Source of the DNA: Bacillus timonensis | GTDB lineage: Bacteria > Bacillota > Bacilli > Bacillales > Bacillaceae_L | Length of the DNA stretch: 64,000 nucleotides | Assembly: GCA_020171895.1 (NCBI GenBank) | Contig: JAIVAN010000003.1 | Span: 248,001 to 312,000 of the forward strand | Reading direction: 5' to 3' | Shown: positions 25,266-33,930 of the stretch, one piece after another | How positions within the stretch are numbered: position 1 is the first letter of the stretch | Layout: the number at the start of each line of letters is the position of its first letter | Notes under the pieces: generated by a model | The model's database searches: none | What the model saw: only the letters and a program-made list of their open reading frames with translations | Told to the model about the DNA's origin: nothing | Position numbers and translations under genes: made by a program

Positions 25266-26048
25266 TTGGGAAAAGGAAAAGTTTTAGATTTAGAAGATCG
25301 CATACCTCAAATAAAACAAAAGCGCCGTCAAAAGGCAAATAAACGATTAATCTTTTATCTTTCGTTTTTCTTCCTTATGATTTCAATGGTCGTTTACATA
25401 CAATCTCCATTAAGTAAAGTGTCTCAAATAAAAATTTCAGGCAATGTGAATGTCGAAACATCTACTATAGAATCATTAAGCGGAATAAAGAAAAATAAAA
25501 CTAGTTTCTGGATGTTGGACAAGCAAGAATTAGTGAGGAAAATTCAGGGACATAAAGAAGTGGATAAAGTAATTGTTAAGAAACAGTTTCCAAACTATAT
25601 ATCAATAGAAATTGAAGAATATACAAGAGTTGCATATATCGTTAAAGATTCACTCTATTACCCAATCCTAGAAAATGGTCAATCACTAAAAAATATTAAA
25701 AGAGGCAGTATTCCTGTCGGCGCACCTCTACTGTTTAATTGGATAAATGCGCAAGACATAGAGGAAATGGCAGTTCAATTGAAGAAGCTGCCTGTAGGAA
25801 TCTTACATTCAATTTCTGAAATTCATCTAACGCCTGAGGAGACTGACCCACTTCATATCACGTTGTATATGAATGATGGATACGAAGTTAGTGCAACTGT
25901 AAGAAATTTTGCAAAAAAAATGTCTGCATATCCTTCTATTATAAATGAACTTGATCCATCTCTAAAAGGAGTCATACATCTAGAGGTTGTCCCATACTTT
26001 AAAGCCTATGAGCAAGAGGGAGATGATACAAGTGAAAGTGAAGGGTAA
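25266..26048 (+). CDS. divIB: Cell division protein DivIB (FtsQ family)
   Basis: A bitopic protein of 260 residues: basic cytoplasmic tail (1-27, rich in KQKRRQKANKR), one membrane segment (about 28-47), then an FtsQ-type POTRA domain starting VSQIKISGNVNVETSTI, followed by the beta domain. It scaffolds FtsL and DivIC at the septum. The likely start is TTG 25266, which has GGGGTGG 5 bases upstream; GTG 25257 overlaps that site. The end overlaps the ylxW start by 17 bp, so the two genes are translationally linked. Confidence 0.93.
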   Translation: MGKGKVLDLEDRIPQIKQKRRQKANKRLIFYLSFFFLMISMVVYIQSPLSKVSQIKISGNVNVETSTIESLSGIKKNKTSFWMLDKQELVRKIQGHKEVDKVIVKKQFPNYISIEIEEYTRVAYIVKDSLYYPILENGQSLKNIKRGSIPVGAPLLFNWINAQDIEEMAVQLKKLPVGILHSISEIHLTPEETDPLHITLYMNDGYEVSATVRNFAKKMSAYPSIINELDPSLKGVIHLEVVPYFKAYEQEGDDTSESEG

Positions 26049-26742
26049 ACATGTTCTACTTTCCTTAGTTTGTTTAGTTTTAGGCTTCATTGTGACCTTT
26101 TCTTATCAGTTCACAAAAGAAGAGGCTGCTCAAGGGAAAGTAACTGATAGACAATGGAAAAAAGAGTTTGACATTAGAAATCAATTAATTAAACAAAATG
26201 AAAAAAATAGAGAATTACAACAAGAACTTCTTGCAAAACAAGAAAAAGTACAAAAAATAGAAGAAGATTTGGCAAATAAAGAACAGGAACAGATATACTT
26301 TAACCTTGTTGAAGATGTGGAAAAATACCGTATGTTTATAGGTGAGATAAAAGTAAAAGGGCCAGGAGTAGCAGTCACCCTACAAGATGCTTCCTATGTA
26401 CCAACTGATGTAGCAGATGCAAATAACTATATCGTACATGAAAGTCACCTTTTTAAAGTAATCACCGAGCTTTACATTTCTGGTGCACAAGCAGTTTCTG
26501 TTAACGGGAAAAGACTTACTCATAATTCCTATCTATTTTGTAATGGTCCTGTCGTTACAATAGATGGGGATCAATACCCTGCTCCATTTGTCATTGAAGC
26601 GATAGGTGATCCTGATGTACTAATGCCTGCATTATATATAAAGAATGGGGTAAATGATCAATTAGTACAGGATAATATAGAAGTAAAAATTGAGAAAAAA
26701 GTAGAGATTGTAATGGATCCAATATTACAAGCAAAAGATTGA
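26032..26742 (+). CDS. ylxW: DUF881 family protein YlxW
   Basis: A protein of 236 residues with one N-terminal membrane segment (about 7-24), a long coiled coil (about 40-85, rich in Q, E and K) and a DUF881 domain with KGPGVAVTLQDAS. Function is not established; the gene is conserved between divIB and ftsA in Bacillus, which suggests a link with division or the cell envelope. The start is GTG 26032, placed because GAGGGAG lies about 11 bases upstream. Longer frames would run back into divIB without a ribosome site. Confidence 0.85.
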   Translation: MKVKGKHVLLSLVCLVLGFIVTFSYQFTKEEAAQGKVTDRQWKKEFDIRNQLIKQNEKNRELQQELLAKQEKVQKIEEDLANKEQEQIYFNLVEDVEKYRMFIGEIKVKGPGVAVTLQDASYVPTDVADANNYIVHESHLFKVITELYISGAQAVSVNGKRLTHNSYLFCNGPVVTIDGDQYPAPFVIEAIGDPDVLMPALYIKNGVNDQLVQDNIEVKIEKKVEIVMDPILQAKD

Positions 26743-26785
26743 TAACGCTTGAAATGTAACAGGAAAAAAAGGATAGGTGGTTTTT

Positions 26786-27496
26786 TTGGACAAAAAAATC
26801 TTTGGATTTACTATAATTACAATCGTGATTGGTTTTATGATTGCGGTCCAATTCCAAACCATAAAAGAGCCTGTAGTTCGTGATACACGTGATATGTGGG
26901 AACTAAGAGCAGATTTAACAAAGGCACAAGAGCTTCATTCTGAACTTTTAAAAGAGATCTATAAATATGAAGAGAAGATTGTGAAATATGAATCTGAAAG
27001 ACAAGATAGTAAAGAATCTGTTTTAAGAGAAACGGTTGAAGAGTTGAAGGTTGAAGCAGGTTTAACTGAAGTAAAGGGACCAGGTATTATTCTAACCATT
27101 GAACCTGCATTTAACAGAGATGGGATGCCAACGAGCAATGTACCTCCAGAGCTCTTGAGAAGATTAATAAATGAATTAAATTCTTATCATGCAGAAGAAA
27201 TATCAATTGACGGTCACAGGGTGATAAATACAACTGTCATTCGTGAAATTCAACAGATGACTAAGATTGATGTGTACCCTATCAGGTCATTACCAATTGA
27301 AATCAAGGTAATTGCAGAAGATGCAGAAAAGTTATATAACAGAATGAAGGTATCTAATTCAATTAGAGACTTTTTTACAGATAACCTAATCTTAACGGTT
27401 TCAACACCAATTAATCAAATTACGATTCCAGCCTATGAGGAACCAATACGTGTTAAACATATGAAACCTTTAAAGGGCGATAAAGGGGGAAGTTAA
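26786..27496 (+). CDS. ylxX: DUF881 family protein YlxX
   Basis: A protein of 236 residues with the same plan as YlxW: an N-terminal membrane segment (about 5-21), a coiled coil (about 38-80) and a DUF881 domain with VKGPGIILTIEPAF. The two are tandem paralogues with only partial sequence likeness, as in B. subtilis. The start is uncertain: TTG 26786 has AGGTGG 5 bases upstream, while GTG 26777 overlaps it. The stop is one base from the sbp start. Confidence 0.85.
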   Translation: MDKKIFGFTIITIVIGFMIAVQFQTIKEPVVRDTRDMWELRADLTKAQELHSELLKEIYKYEEKIVKYESERQDSKESVLRETVEELKVEAGLTEVKGPGIILTIEPAFNRDGMPTSNVPPELLRRLINELNSYHAEEISIDGHRVINTTVIREIQQMTKIDVYPIRSLPIEIKVIAEDAEKLYNRMKVSNSIRDFFTDNLILTVSTPINQITIPAYEEPIRVKHMKPLKGDKGGS

Positions 27497-27497
27497 A

Positions 27498-27860
27498 ATG
27501 TGGCTTCCAGTCTTTGGCTTATTTGTAGGAATACTTTTAGGCCTACTGTCAGAGTTTAAAATACCAGATGAATATTCAAATTATTTGTCAATTGCGGTAC
27601 TTGCCGCACTGGATACATTATTTGGAGGTATAAGAGCTCATTTACAAAATATTTATGATCAAGCGGTCTTTGTTTCAGGTTTTTTCTTCAATATTTTATT
27701 AGCAGCAAGTTTAGCTTTTCTAGGTGTGCATCTTGGTGTAGACTTGTATTTAGTAGCAGTGTTTGCTTTTGGAGTTAGGCTTTTCCAAAATATCGCTGTT
27801 ATTAGAAGGATATTAATTTCAAAATGGAGTTTATCCCGTGATAAAGTTGAAAAAAATTAA
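27498..27860 (+). CDS. sbp: Small basic protein (DUF1290)
   Basis: A small membrane protein of 120 residues with three to four hydrophobic segments and the family core LAALDTLFGGIRAHLQNIYDQAVFVSGFFFN (residues about 35-65). It is named small basic protein in B. subtilis and belongs to DUF1290; function unknown. It is the last gene of the divIB-ylxW-ylxX-sbp unit, with AAAGGGGG as its ribosome site. Confidence 0.88.
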   Translation: MWLPVFGLFVGILLGLLSEFKIPDEYSNYLSIAVLAALDTLFGGIRAHLQNIYDQAVFVSGFFFNILLAASLAFLGVHLGVDLYLVAVFAFGVRLFQNIAVIRRILISKWSLSRDKVEKN

Positions 27861-27870
27861 AAAATTTAAA

Positions 27871-27898
27871 AGGGGAAATGACTGCATTTGTTGAATAT
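27871..27898 (+). promoter_or_regulatory. Candidate sigma-H promoter of ftsAZ
   Basis: AGGGGAAAT at 27871-27879 and GTTGAATAT at 27890-27898 resemble the sigma-H -35 (RNAGGAWWW) and -10 (RNNGAATWW) elements, with 10 bp between, about one base short. B. subtilis ftsAZ has a sigma-H promoter used at the start of sporulation. A possible sigma-A pair, TTGTTT at 27922 and CATATT at 27945, lies downstream with 17-bp spacing. Confidence 0.4.
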
Positions 27899-28057
27899 TT
27901 CCTTATACAGTTACGATCAAGTTGTTTCGATACCATATAGAAAACATATTGAAACATAATTGTTGGTTAAAAAGATTAAGTTTTTTGAAAAATACTGAAA
28001 AATTTGTTGTTCTTTTAAAAAAGTTTGTGTTTTACTTGTAAAAGGAGGTGCCAAAGA

Positions 28058-29347
28058 ATGAACAGCAATGAAATTTGTGTAAGTCTTGACATCGGTACAT
28101 CCAGTGTTAAAGTCATCATTGGCGAAATGGTAAATGATGCTTTAAACATTATTGGTGTGGGGAATGTAAAGTCTGAAGGATTAAAAAAAGGCACAATTGT
28201 TGATATAGATGAAACCGTTCATTCTATTAAAAAGGCGATTGAACAAGCAGAAAGAATGGTAGGGATACCGTTAAAGCAGGTAATCGTTAGCGTTCCTGCT
28301 AACCATGTTCAATTACAGGATTGCCATGGGGTTGTTGCCGTTTCAAGTGAGAATCGTCAAAACCGTGAAATTAGTAATGAAGATGTGAAAAGAGTAATTG
28401 AAGCAGCTCAATTCGTATCAATTCCACCGGAAAGAGAAATTATTGATGTCATACCTAAGCAGTTTATTGTAGATGGCTATGATGAAATAAGTGATCCTAG
28501 AGGAATGCTCGGGGTAAGATTAGAGATGGAAGGTACAATAATCACAACGTCTCGAACGATCTTACATAATCTTTTACGTTGTGTAGAAAAGGCTGGTTTA
28601 GAGATTGCAGCAATCTGCTTACAACCACTTGCTGCAGGTTCTATTACTCTATCTGAAGATGAAAAAAATCTTGGTGTAGCTTTGGTTGATATTGGTGGTG
28701 GATCCACTTCCATTGCATTTTTTAAAGATGGATTCCTAAAATCTACTTCTGTGTTACCGATAGGTGGAGACCATATTACGAAGGATCTATCAATTGGATT
28801 AAGATCTTCAACCGAAGATGCTGAAAAAGTAAAAATTAAACATGGACATGCTTTTTATGATCACGCCTCGGAAGAAGAAATCTTTAGCGTTCCTATAATC
28901 GGTAGTGACCAGCATCAGCAGTTTAACCAATTAGAAATTTCTGATATTATAGAAGCACGTCTAGAAGAAATTTTAGATCTTGTTCAAAACGAGATTAGAA
29001 AAATGGGTGTAAAGGATTTACCAGGTGGCTATGTTTTGACCGGGGGAGTAGCAAATCTTCCAGGTGTATTGGAATTATCTCAACTCGTCTTAAACAATAA
29101 TGTTCGAATAACAAAACCAGATTATATTGGTGTAAGAGAACCGCAATTTTCTACTGGTGTTGGCTTAATCCAGTTTGCCTATGAAACTGCGAAAATACAA
29201 GGTAGAACGATAGCTGAAACTGTTCCTGCAGATAGTGGAGAAAGAAGGACAGTTAAACAACCTCAAACGAAACATAAATCAAACGCAAATGAAGATCAAA
29301 AAATTGGAAAAAAAGTAAAGAAATTCTTTGGTTACTTCTTTGAATAG
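28058..29347 (+). CDS. ftsA: Cell division protein FtsA
   Basis: An actin-like ATPase of 429 residues that ties FtsZ filaments to the membrane. The phosphate-1 loop ICVSLDIGTSSVKVIIGE (about residues 5-22), the 1C domain, LVDIGGGSTSIAFF (phosphate 2) and YVLTGGVANLPGV (adenosine loop) are visible. The C-terminal KKVKKFFGYFFE is the amphipathic membrane-targeting helix. ATG 28058 follows AAAGGAGGTG; an ATG-like frame from 28025 precedes this site and is not used. Operon with ftsZ, 44 bp apart. Confidence 0.97.
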   Translation: MNSNEICVSLDIGTSSVKVIIGEMVNDALNIIGVGNVKSEGLKKGTIVDIDETVHSIKKAIEQAERMVGIPLKQVIVSVPANHVQLQDCHGVVAVSSENRQNREISNEDVKRVIEAAQFVSIPPEREIIDVIPKQFIVDGYDEISDPRGMLGVRLEMEGTIITTSRTILHNLLRCVEKAGLEIAAICLQPLAAGSITLSEDEKNLGVALVDIGGGSTSIAFFKDGFLKSTSVLPIGGDHITKDLSIGLRSSTEDAEKVKIKHGHAFYDHASEEEIFSVPIIGSDQHQQFNQLEISDIIEARLEEILDLVQNEIRKMGVKDLPGGYVLTGGVANLPGVLELSQLVLNNNVRITKPDYIGVREPQFSTGVGLIQFAYETAKIQGRTIAETVPADSGERRTVKQPQTKHKSNANEDQKIGKKVKKFFGYFFE

Positions 29348-29391
29348 GAAGTCACGAGCGAAGTATTAGGATGAAATAGGAGGACCTTAAG

Positions 29392-30531
29392 ATGTTGGAG
29401 TTTGATACGAATTTAGATCAATTAGCTACTATTAAAGTTATCGGTGTTGGCGGCGGTGGTAACAATGCGGTAAATCGTATGATTGAGCATGGTGTTCAAG
29501 GCGTTGAATTTATTGCTGTTAATACTGATGCACAGGCATTAAATCTATCTAAAGCTGAAGTGAAAATGCAAATTGGTGGTAAGCTTACAAGAGGTTTAGG
29601 AGCAGGTGCTAATCCAGAAGTGGGTAAAAAAGCTGCTGAAGAAAGTAAAGAACAATTAGAAGAAGCACTTAGAGGTGCTGATATGGTCTTTGTTACTGCT
29701 GGAATGGGTGGAGGAACTGGTACTGGTGCTGCTCCAGTAATCGCTCAAATTGCAAGAGACTTAGGTGCTTTAACAGTAGGTGTAGTTACAAGACCTTTTA
29801 CATTTGAAGGAAGAAAGAGAGCAACTCAAGCAGCAGGTGGAATCGCTTCTATGAAGGAAGCTGTAGATACACTAATTGTCATTCCAAATGATCGACTACT
29901 AGAAATTGTTGATAAAAATACACCAATGCTTGAAGCTTTCCGTGAAGCTGATAATGTTTTACGACAAGGTGTTCAAGGGATTTCAGACTTAATCGCTGTT
30001 CCAGGTCTAATTAACTTAGACTTTGCAGATGTAAAAACAATTATGTCGAATAAGGGTTCTGCATTAATGGGAATTGGGGTAGCTACTGGTGAAAATCGTG
30101 CTGCTGAAGCAGCTAAGAAAGCTATTTCAAGTCCGTTACTTGAAACTTCAATTGATGGTGCTCAAGGCGTTTTAATGAATATTACAGGTGGAACGAACTT
30201 AAGTTTATATGAAGTTCAAGAAGCTGCTGATATTGTCGCTTCTGCATCAGACCAAGAAGTAAATATGATATTTGGTTCTGTAATCAATGAAAATTTAAAA
30301 GATGAAATTATTGTAACTGTTATTGCAACAGGATTTAACGAAGTAGATTTGAGTGCTTCAAAGCCAGCTCGTCCTTCAATCAACTCAGTAAAACCATCTG
30401 TTGGAAATAAGAGAGAAGTAAAGCGAGAAGAATCTCCTGCTCAAGATCAAAATGCACGTTACGGTCAAAGTCAAAATGAAGAAGCTCTAGATATTCCAAC
30501 ATTTTTAAGAAATCGTAACAGAAGAAGATAA
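29392..30531 (+). CDS. ftsZ: Cell division protein FtsZ
   Basis: The tubulin-like GTPase of 379 residues that forms the Z-ring. The GTP-binding tubulin signature [10 protein letters not shown] (about residues 104-113), [17 protein letters not shown] near the start, and [11 protein letters not shown] (T7 loop region) are present. A disordered linker (about 320-362) leads to the C-terminal [13 protein letters not shown] peptide that binds FtsA, SepF and other partners. AGGAGGAC precedes the ATG. A strong terminator follows, ending the dcw cluster. Confidence 0.98.
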   Translation: MLEFDTNLDQLATIKVIGVGGGGNNAVNRMIEHGVQGVEFIAVNTDAQALNLSKAEVKMQIGGKLTRGLGAGANPEVGKKAAEESKEQLEEALRGADMVFVTAGMGGGTGTGAAPVIAQIARDLGALTVGVVTRPFTFEGRKRATQAAGGIASMKEAVDTLIVIPNDRLLEIVDKNTPMLEAFREADNVLRQGVQGISDLIAVPGLINLDFADVKTIMSNKGSALMGIGVATGENRAAEAAKKAISSPLLETSIDGAQGVLMNITGGTNLSLYEVQEAADIVASASDQEVNMIFGSVINENLKDEIIVTVIATGFNEVDLSASKPARPSINSVKPSVGNKREVKREESPAQDQNARYGQSQNEEALDIPTFLRNRNRRR

Positions 30532-30547
30532 TGTAAAGTAATATCGA

Positions 30548-30580
30548 GACACATATCCATTTATGGATATGTGTCTTTTT
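30548..30580 (+). terminator. Terminator after ftsZ
   Basis: GACACATATCCA and TGGATATGTGTC form a perfect 12-bp stem with loop TTTA, followed by T5. It marks the end of ftsAZ before the sporulation genes. Confidence 0.93.
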
Positions 30581-30676
30581 GTTTTGTGCTCTATTTTTAA
30601 ATAGATTCTACCTTTTGTTCCGTTAATACTTGGTGTGACAAAATACCAAATAATCTCTTAAAATTTCTGATGGGTA

Positions 30677-30721
30677 ATCGGCAAGAAATGACAGACTTTC
30701 TTATTGAAAGTACTATATACT
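30677..30721 (+). promoter_or_regulatory. spoIIG promoter with 22-bp spacer and Spo0A-like boxes
   Basis: ATGACA (30688-30693) and TATACT (30716-30721) are separated by 22 bp, the odd spacing known for the Spo0A-dependent, sigma-A-transcribed spoIIG promoter of B. subtilis. ATCGGCA at 30677 fits the reverse 0A box TTCGNCA at 6 of 7 positions. A weaker box, AATGACA, starts 10 bp further at 30687, overlapping the -35. Another weak candidate, TGTGACA, is at 30634. Confidence 0.7.
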
Positions 30722-30782
30722 AATTTTTAACAACCTAGTAAATCGAAATGTACGCACTTTCTTGATGGAAAGGAGTAAGCGT

Positions 30783-31712
30783 TTGACTATTTATTTAGAT
30801 GTAATTTGGTTGTTAAATTTATTGTTTGATGGACTTTTATTAGTGTTGACAGCAAAGATTTTAAAAAGGGAATATGAAATGTGGCGTTTGGTGCTCGGTG
30901 CGTTTATTGGCTCTTCTATTGTGTTATTAATGATGTCTCCAATGGCACTGATCATTTCAAATCCTTTAGTGAAGGTAGCTTATTCATTTTTGATAGTTGG
31001 AACAGCATTTGGTTATAAACGCTTCCGTTATTTTATGCAAGGAGTATTAACGTTTTATTTTGTTACGTTTGCACTCGGGGGTGGGATGGTTGGCGTCCAC
31101 TATTTCTTGCAATATGAGATTGAGTTTGCCAATGGAACTTTACTATCAACACCATCTGGATTTGGGCATCCAGTTAGTTGGTTGTTTGTTTTTTTAGGTT
31201 TTCCTATTATTTGGATTTTTTCAAGAAATCAAATAGAAGAGATTGAGATGAAAAAAATCCATTATGATCAGATTGTAAAGGTTACAATCCAAATTGATGG
31301 GAGACTTTTATACCTGAATGGTTTAATTGACAGTGGTAATCAACTATATGACCCAATATCAAAAAATCCCGTCATGATTCTAGATCTAAATAAGGTGTGC
31401 AACTTCTTTCCTGAATCCATGATCGAACAAGCAAAAGATATTAATAATCTTAGTAATGAATTAGTTGGTGATGCACATCCATGGGAAAGTAGAATTAGGA
31501 TTGTTCCTTATAGGGCAGTTGGACAAGACCATCAATTTTTGTTAGCGATAAAACCTGACCAAGTAGTGATTGATCACAGTGATGAGAAAATAGTTGTGAA
31601 GAAGGTGTTGATTGCATTAAACACTACCCAACTTTCTTCTGATGATGAATACGAGTGTATTATTCATCCCAAGATGCTACTTTCTTCGACTACAACTCGA
31701 TCAGCTTCGTAA
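30783..31712 (+). CDS. spoIIGA: Sigma-E processing peptidase SpoIIGA
   Basis: A protein of 309 residues with five N-terminal membrane segments (about residues 3-150) and a C-terminal aspartic protease domain. The active-site motif GLIDSGNQLYDP places the aspartate at residue 183, the same number as in B. subtilis, which supports TTG 30783 as start; AAAGGAG lies 8 bases upstream. In the mother cell it cleaves the pro-sequence of sigma-E, the product of the next gene, after a signal from the forespore protein SpoIIR. Transcribed from the spoIIG promoter together with sigE. Confidence 0.96.
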   Translation: MTIYLDVIWLLNLLFDGLLLVLTAKILKREYEMWRLVLGAFIGSSIVLLMMSPMALIISNPLVKVAYSFLIVGTAFGYKRFRYFMQGVLTFYFVTFALGGGMVGVHYFLQYEIEFANGTLLSTPSGFGHPVSWLFVFLGFPIIWIFSRNQIEEIEMKKIHYDQIVKVTIQIDGRLLYLNGLIDSGNQLYDPISKNPVMILDLNKVCNFFPESMIEQAKDINNLSNELVGDAHPWESRIRIVPYRAVGQDHQFLLAIKPDQVVIDHSDEKIVVKKVLIALNTTQLSSDDEYECIIHPKMLLSSTTTRSAS

Positions 31713-31764
31713 TTATTATTACTATCATACTCATAAACACGCAAAATAGAAGGGGGATCTTTAC

Positions 31765-32484
31765 GTGCACAAAATAAAGTTAAAGGTTACATATTGGTGG
31801 TATAAGCTGTTAATTAAATTAGGTATAAAAACGGATGAAGTTTATTATATTGGAGGAAGTGAAGCCCTTCCCCCTCCTCTGTCTAAAGATGAAGAGGAAC
31901 ACTTACTTCAAAAACTTCCCAGTGGAGACAAGGCAGCTCGTTCCATATTAATAGAAAGAAATCTACGCTTAGTCGTATATATCGCTAGAAAATTTGAAAA
32001 TACAGGTATTAACATTGAAGACTTAATAAGTATAGGTACAATTGGACTGATTAAGGCTGTAAATACATTTAATCCAGAAAAGAAAATTAAATTGGCAACA
32101 TACGCGTCAAGGTGTATAGAGAATGAAATTTTGATGTATTTACGAAGAAATAACAAGATAAGATCAGAAGTGTCCTTTGATGAACCTCTTAACATAGATT
32201 GGGATGGAAATGAGTTACTCTTGTCGGATGTGTTAGGAACTGAGGAGGACATCATTACAAAGGATTTAGAGGCAAATGTAGATCGAAAGTTATTAATTAA
32301 GGCACTACATCAATTGAATGAAAGAGAAAAGCAAATTATGGAACTTAGGTTTGGACTTATTGGTGGGGAAGAGAAGACTCAAAAAGATGTTGCAGATATG
32401 TTAGGAATTTCTCAATCCTATATTTCACGTTTGGAAAAGAGAATTATTAAAAGGTTAAGAAAAGAATTCAATAAAATGGTGTAA
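31765..32484 (+). CDS. sigE: RNA polymerase sporulation sigma factor sigma-E (pro-form)
   Basis: A sigma-70 family factor of 239 residues, the same length as B. subtilis pro-sigma-E. The first 27 or so residues are the hydrophobic and basic pro-sequence that tethers it to the membrane and is removed by SpoIIGA near SDEVYYIGG (here TDEVYYIGG). Region 2 ([33 protein letters not shown]) and region 4 helix-turn-helix ([20 protein letters not shown]) are well conserved. The start codon is GTG with AAGGGGGA upstream. It directs early mother-cell transcription. Confidence 0.98.
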   Translation: MHKIKLKVTYWWYKLLIKLGIKTDEVYYIGGSEALPPPLSKDEEEHLLQKLPSGDKAARSILIERNLRLVVYIARKFENTGINIEDLISIGTIGLIKAVNTFNPEKKIKLATYASRCIENEILMYLRRNNKIRSEVSFDEPLNIDWDGNELLLSDVLGTEEDIITKDLEANVDRKLLIKALHQLNEREKQIMELRFGLIGGEEKTQKDVADMLGISQSYISRLEKRIIKRLRKEFNKMV

Positions 32485-32585
32485 AAATAAAAAAAAGAAA
32501 AATAAAAAAAGTAGCTTTACGTTTGAAAAATCAACATTTTTTTAACATATTCTTGGTAATAAGGTGTAGGAACGTGTCGACATAT

Positions 32586-32614
32586 GCATATTTTTCCCTC
32601 TTAAGGAGATACTT
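32586..32614 (+). promoter_or_regulatory. Candidate sigma-F (forespore) promoter of sigG
   Basis: GCATA at 32586-32590 fits the sigma-F/sigma-G -35 (GYWTA). GGAGATACTT at 32605-32614 fits every fixed position of the -10 pattern GGNNANANTW. The spacer is 14 bp, close to the usual 15. sigG is a known sigma-F target. Confidence 0.6.
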
Positions 32615-32650
32615 AACTTTGTACAGCAACTCCTGTTAGGAGGGAAAGAT

Positions 32651-33430
32651 TTGACACGAAATAAAGTTGAAATTTGTGGTGTAGATACTTCAAAACTCCC
32701 AGTACTAAAAAATGAAGAAATGCGACAACTTTTTAGACAAATGCAAAGTGGTGAATTATCTGCTCGTGAAAAGCTAGTTAATGGTAATTTACGACTAGTG
32801 CTAAGCGTTATTCAGCGTTTTAACAACAGAGGAGAGTATGTTGACGATCTATTTCAAGTTGGCTGTATTGGTCTTATGAAGTCAATTGATAATTTTGATC
32901 TAGGGCAAAATGTAAAGTTCTCAACATATGCTGTACCTATGATTATCGGAGAAATTCGACGCTACTTACGTGACAATAATCCGATTCGGGTATCGCGTTC
33001 TCTTAGGGATATCGCTTATAAAGCCTTACAAGTAAGAGAAAGACTGATGAGTGAAACGTCAAGAGAACCAACTGCTGAAGAAATTTCAAAGGTACTTGAA
33101 GTACCACATGAGGAGATTGTTTTTGCACTTGACGCAATACAGGATCCCGTTTCCCTTTTCGAACCCATATATAATGATGGTGGAGACCCTATCTATGTAA
33201 TGGATCAACTAAGTGATGAGAAAAATCGTGATTCACATTGGATTGAAGAAATTGCATTAAAAGAGGGTATGAGAAGACTAAATGACAGAGAAAAACTAAT
33301 ATTACGAAAACGTTTCTTTCAAGGTAAAACTCAAATGGAAGTTGCTGAGGAAATTGGAATATCACAGGCTCAAGTTTCTCGACTCGAAAAAGCAGCTATA
33401 AAACAAATGAATAAAAACATCCAAAATTAA
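32651..33430 (+). CDS. sigG: RNA polymerase sporulation sigma factor sigma-G
   Basis: A sigma factor of 259 residues, the late forespore regulator. It begins TRNKVEICGVDTSKLPVLKN, has region 2 (NLRLVLSVIQRFNNRGE, DLFQVGCIGLMKSIDNF), region 3 (SREPTAEEISKVLEVP) and the region 4 helix-turn-helix (TQMEVAEEIGISQAQVSRLEK). The start codon is TTG at 32651 with AGGAGGGA upstream. It is separated from sigE by 166 bp holding a sigma-F-type promoter, so it is expressed on its own in the forespore besides any read-through from spoIIG. A terminator follows. Confidence 0.98.
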   Translation: MTRNKVEICGVDTSKLPVLKNEEMRQLFRQMQSGELSAREKLVNGNLRLVLSVIQRFNNRGEYVDDLFQVGCIGLMKSIDNFDLGQNVKFSTYAVPMIIGEIRRYLRDNNPIRVSRSLRDIAYKALQVRERLMSETSREPTAEEISKVLEVPHEEIVFALDAIQDPVSLFEPIYNDGGDPIYVMDQLSDEKNRDSHWIEEIALKEGMRRLNDREKLILRKRFFQGKTQMEVAEEIGISQAQVSRLEKAAIKQMNKNIQN

Positions 33431-33441
33431 TAAGAAGCTTT

Positions 33442-33470
33442 AGACTGCTGAATGTAAGCAGTCTTTTTTT
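33442..33470 (+). terminator. Terminator after sigG
   Basis: AGACTGCT and AGCAGTCT form a perfect 8-bp stem with loop GAATGTA and a following T8 tract. Confidence 0.9.
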
Positions 33471-33577
33471 GTTCAATGGATAATATTCCTTCAAGCAGAT
33501 ATATCAAAAATTGTTTCATGAATATATAACCCTTAAACATATATTAATGTAACAAGATAATTAGAGGGGGAATTACG

Positions 33578-33823
33578 GTGGTGAAAATTTCTGATTTTCA
33601 AACAAAAGATGTAATAAATGTTTCTGATGGTAGAAAGTTAGGGAATATTGGTGATATTGATATTAATTTAATGAACGGTAAGATTGAAGCAATCATTATT
33701 TCAGGACCCGGAAAAGTATTAGGTTTTTTCGGGAAAGAAGATGAAGTTGTAATTCCGTGGAAAAACATTGTTAAGGTTGGAGAAGATGTGGTACTCGTTA
33801 GAATTCAACAGGTCATTCAGTAG
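33578..33823 (+). CDS. ylmC: YlmC/YmxH family PRC-barrel protein
   Basis: A protein of 81 residues forming a single PRC-barrel-like domain: ISDFQTKDVINVSDGRKLGNIGDIDIN, then GPGKVLGFFGKEDEVVIPW. The family is linked with sporulation in clostridia and bacilli, but its role is unknown. The first of two adjacent GTG codons (33578, 33581) is used because it gives the same length as B. subtilis YlmC and has GAGGGGG 7 bases upstream. Synteny with ylmD-ylmH is complete; B. subtilis ylmA, expected between sigG and ylmC, is missing. Confidence 0.88.
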   Translation: MVKISDFQTKDVINVSDGRKLGNIGDIDINLMNGKIEAIIISGPGKVLGFFGKEDEVVIPWKNIVKVGEDVVLVRIQQVIQ

Positions 33824-33930
33824 TAAATTTTGATGAGAAATGACAAAATTCTTGGTATCAAGCTAACTTTAATAGACAATATATGATAAAATAGTAAAAG
33901 AAGGAATTATGAGAAAAAAGAGGTTATTTC

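Noticed and set aside
31908-32255. Minus-strand open frame of 115 codons inside sigE
   Set aside because: Antisense to conserved sigma region 2; no start context.
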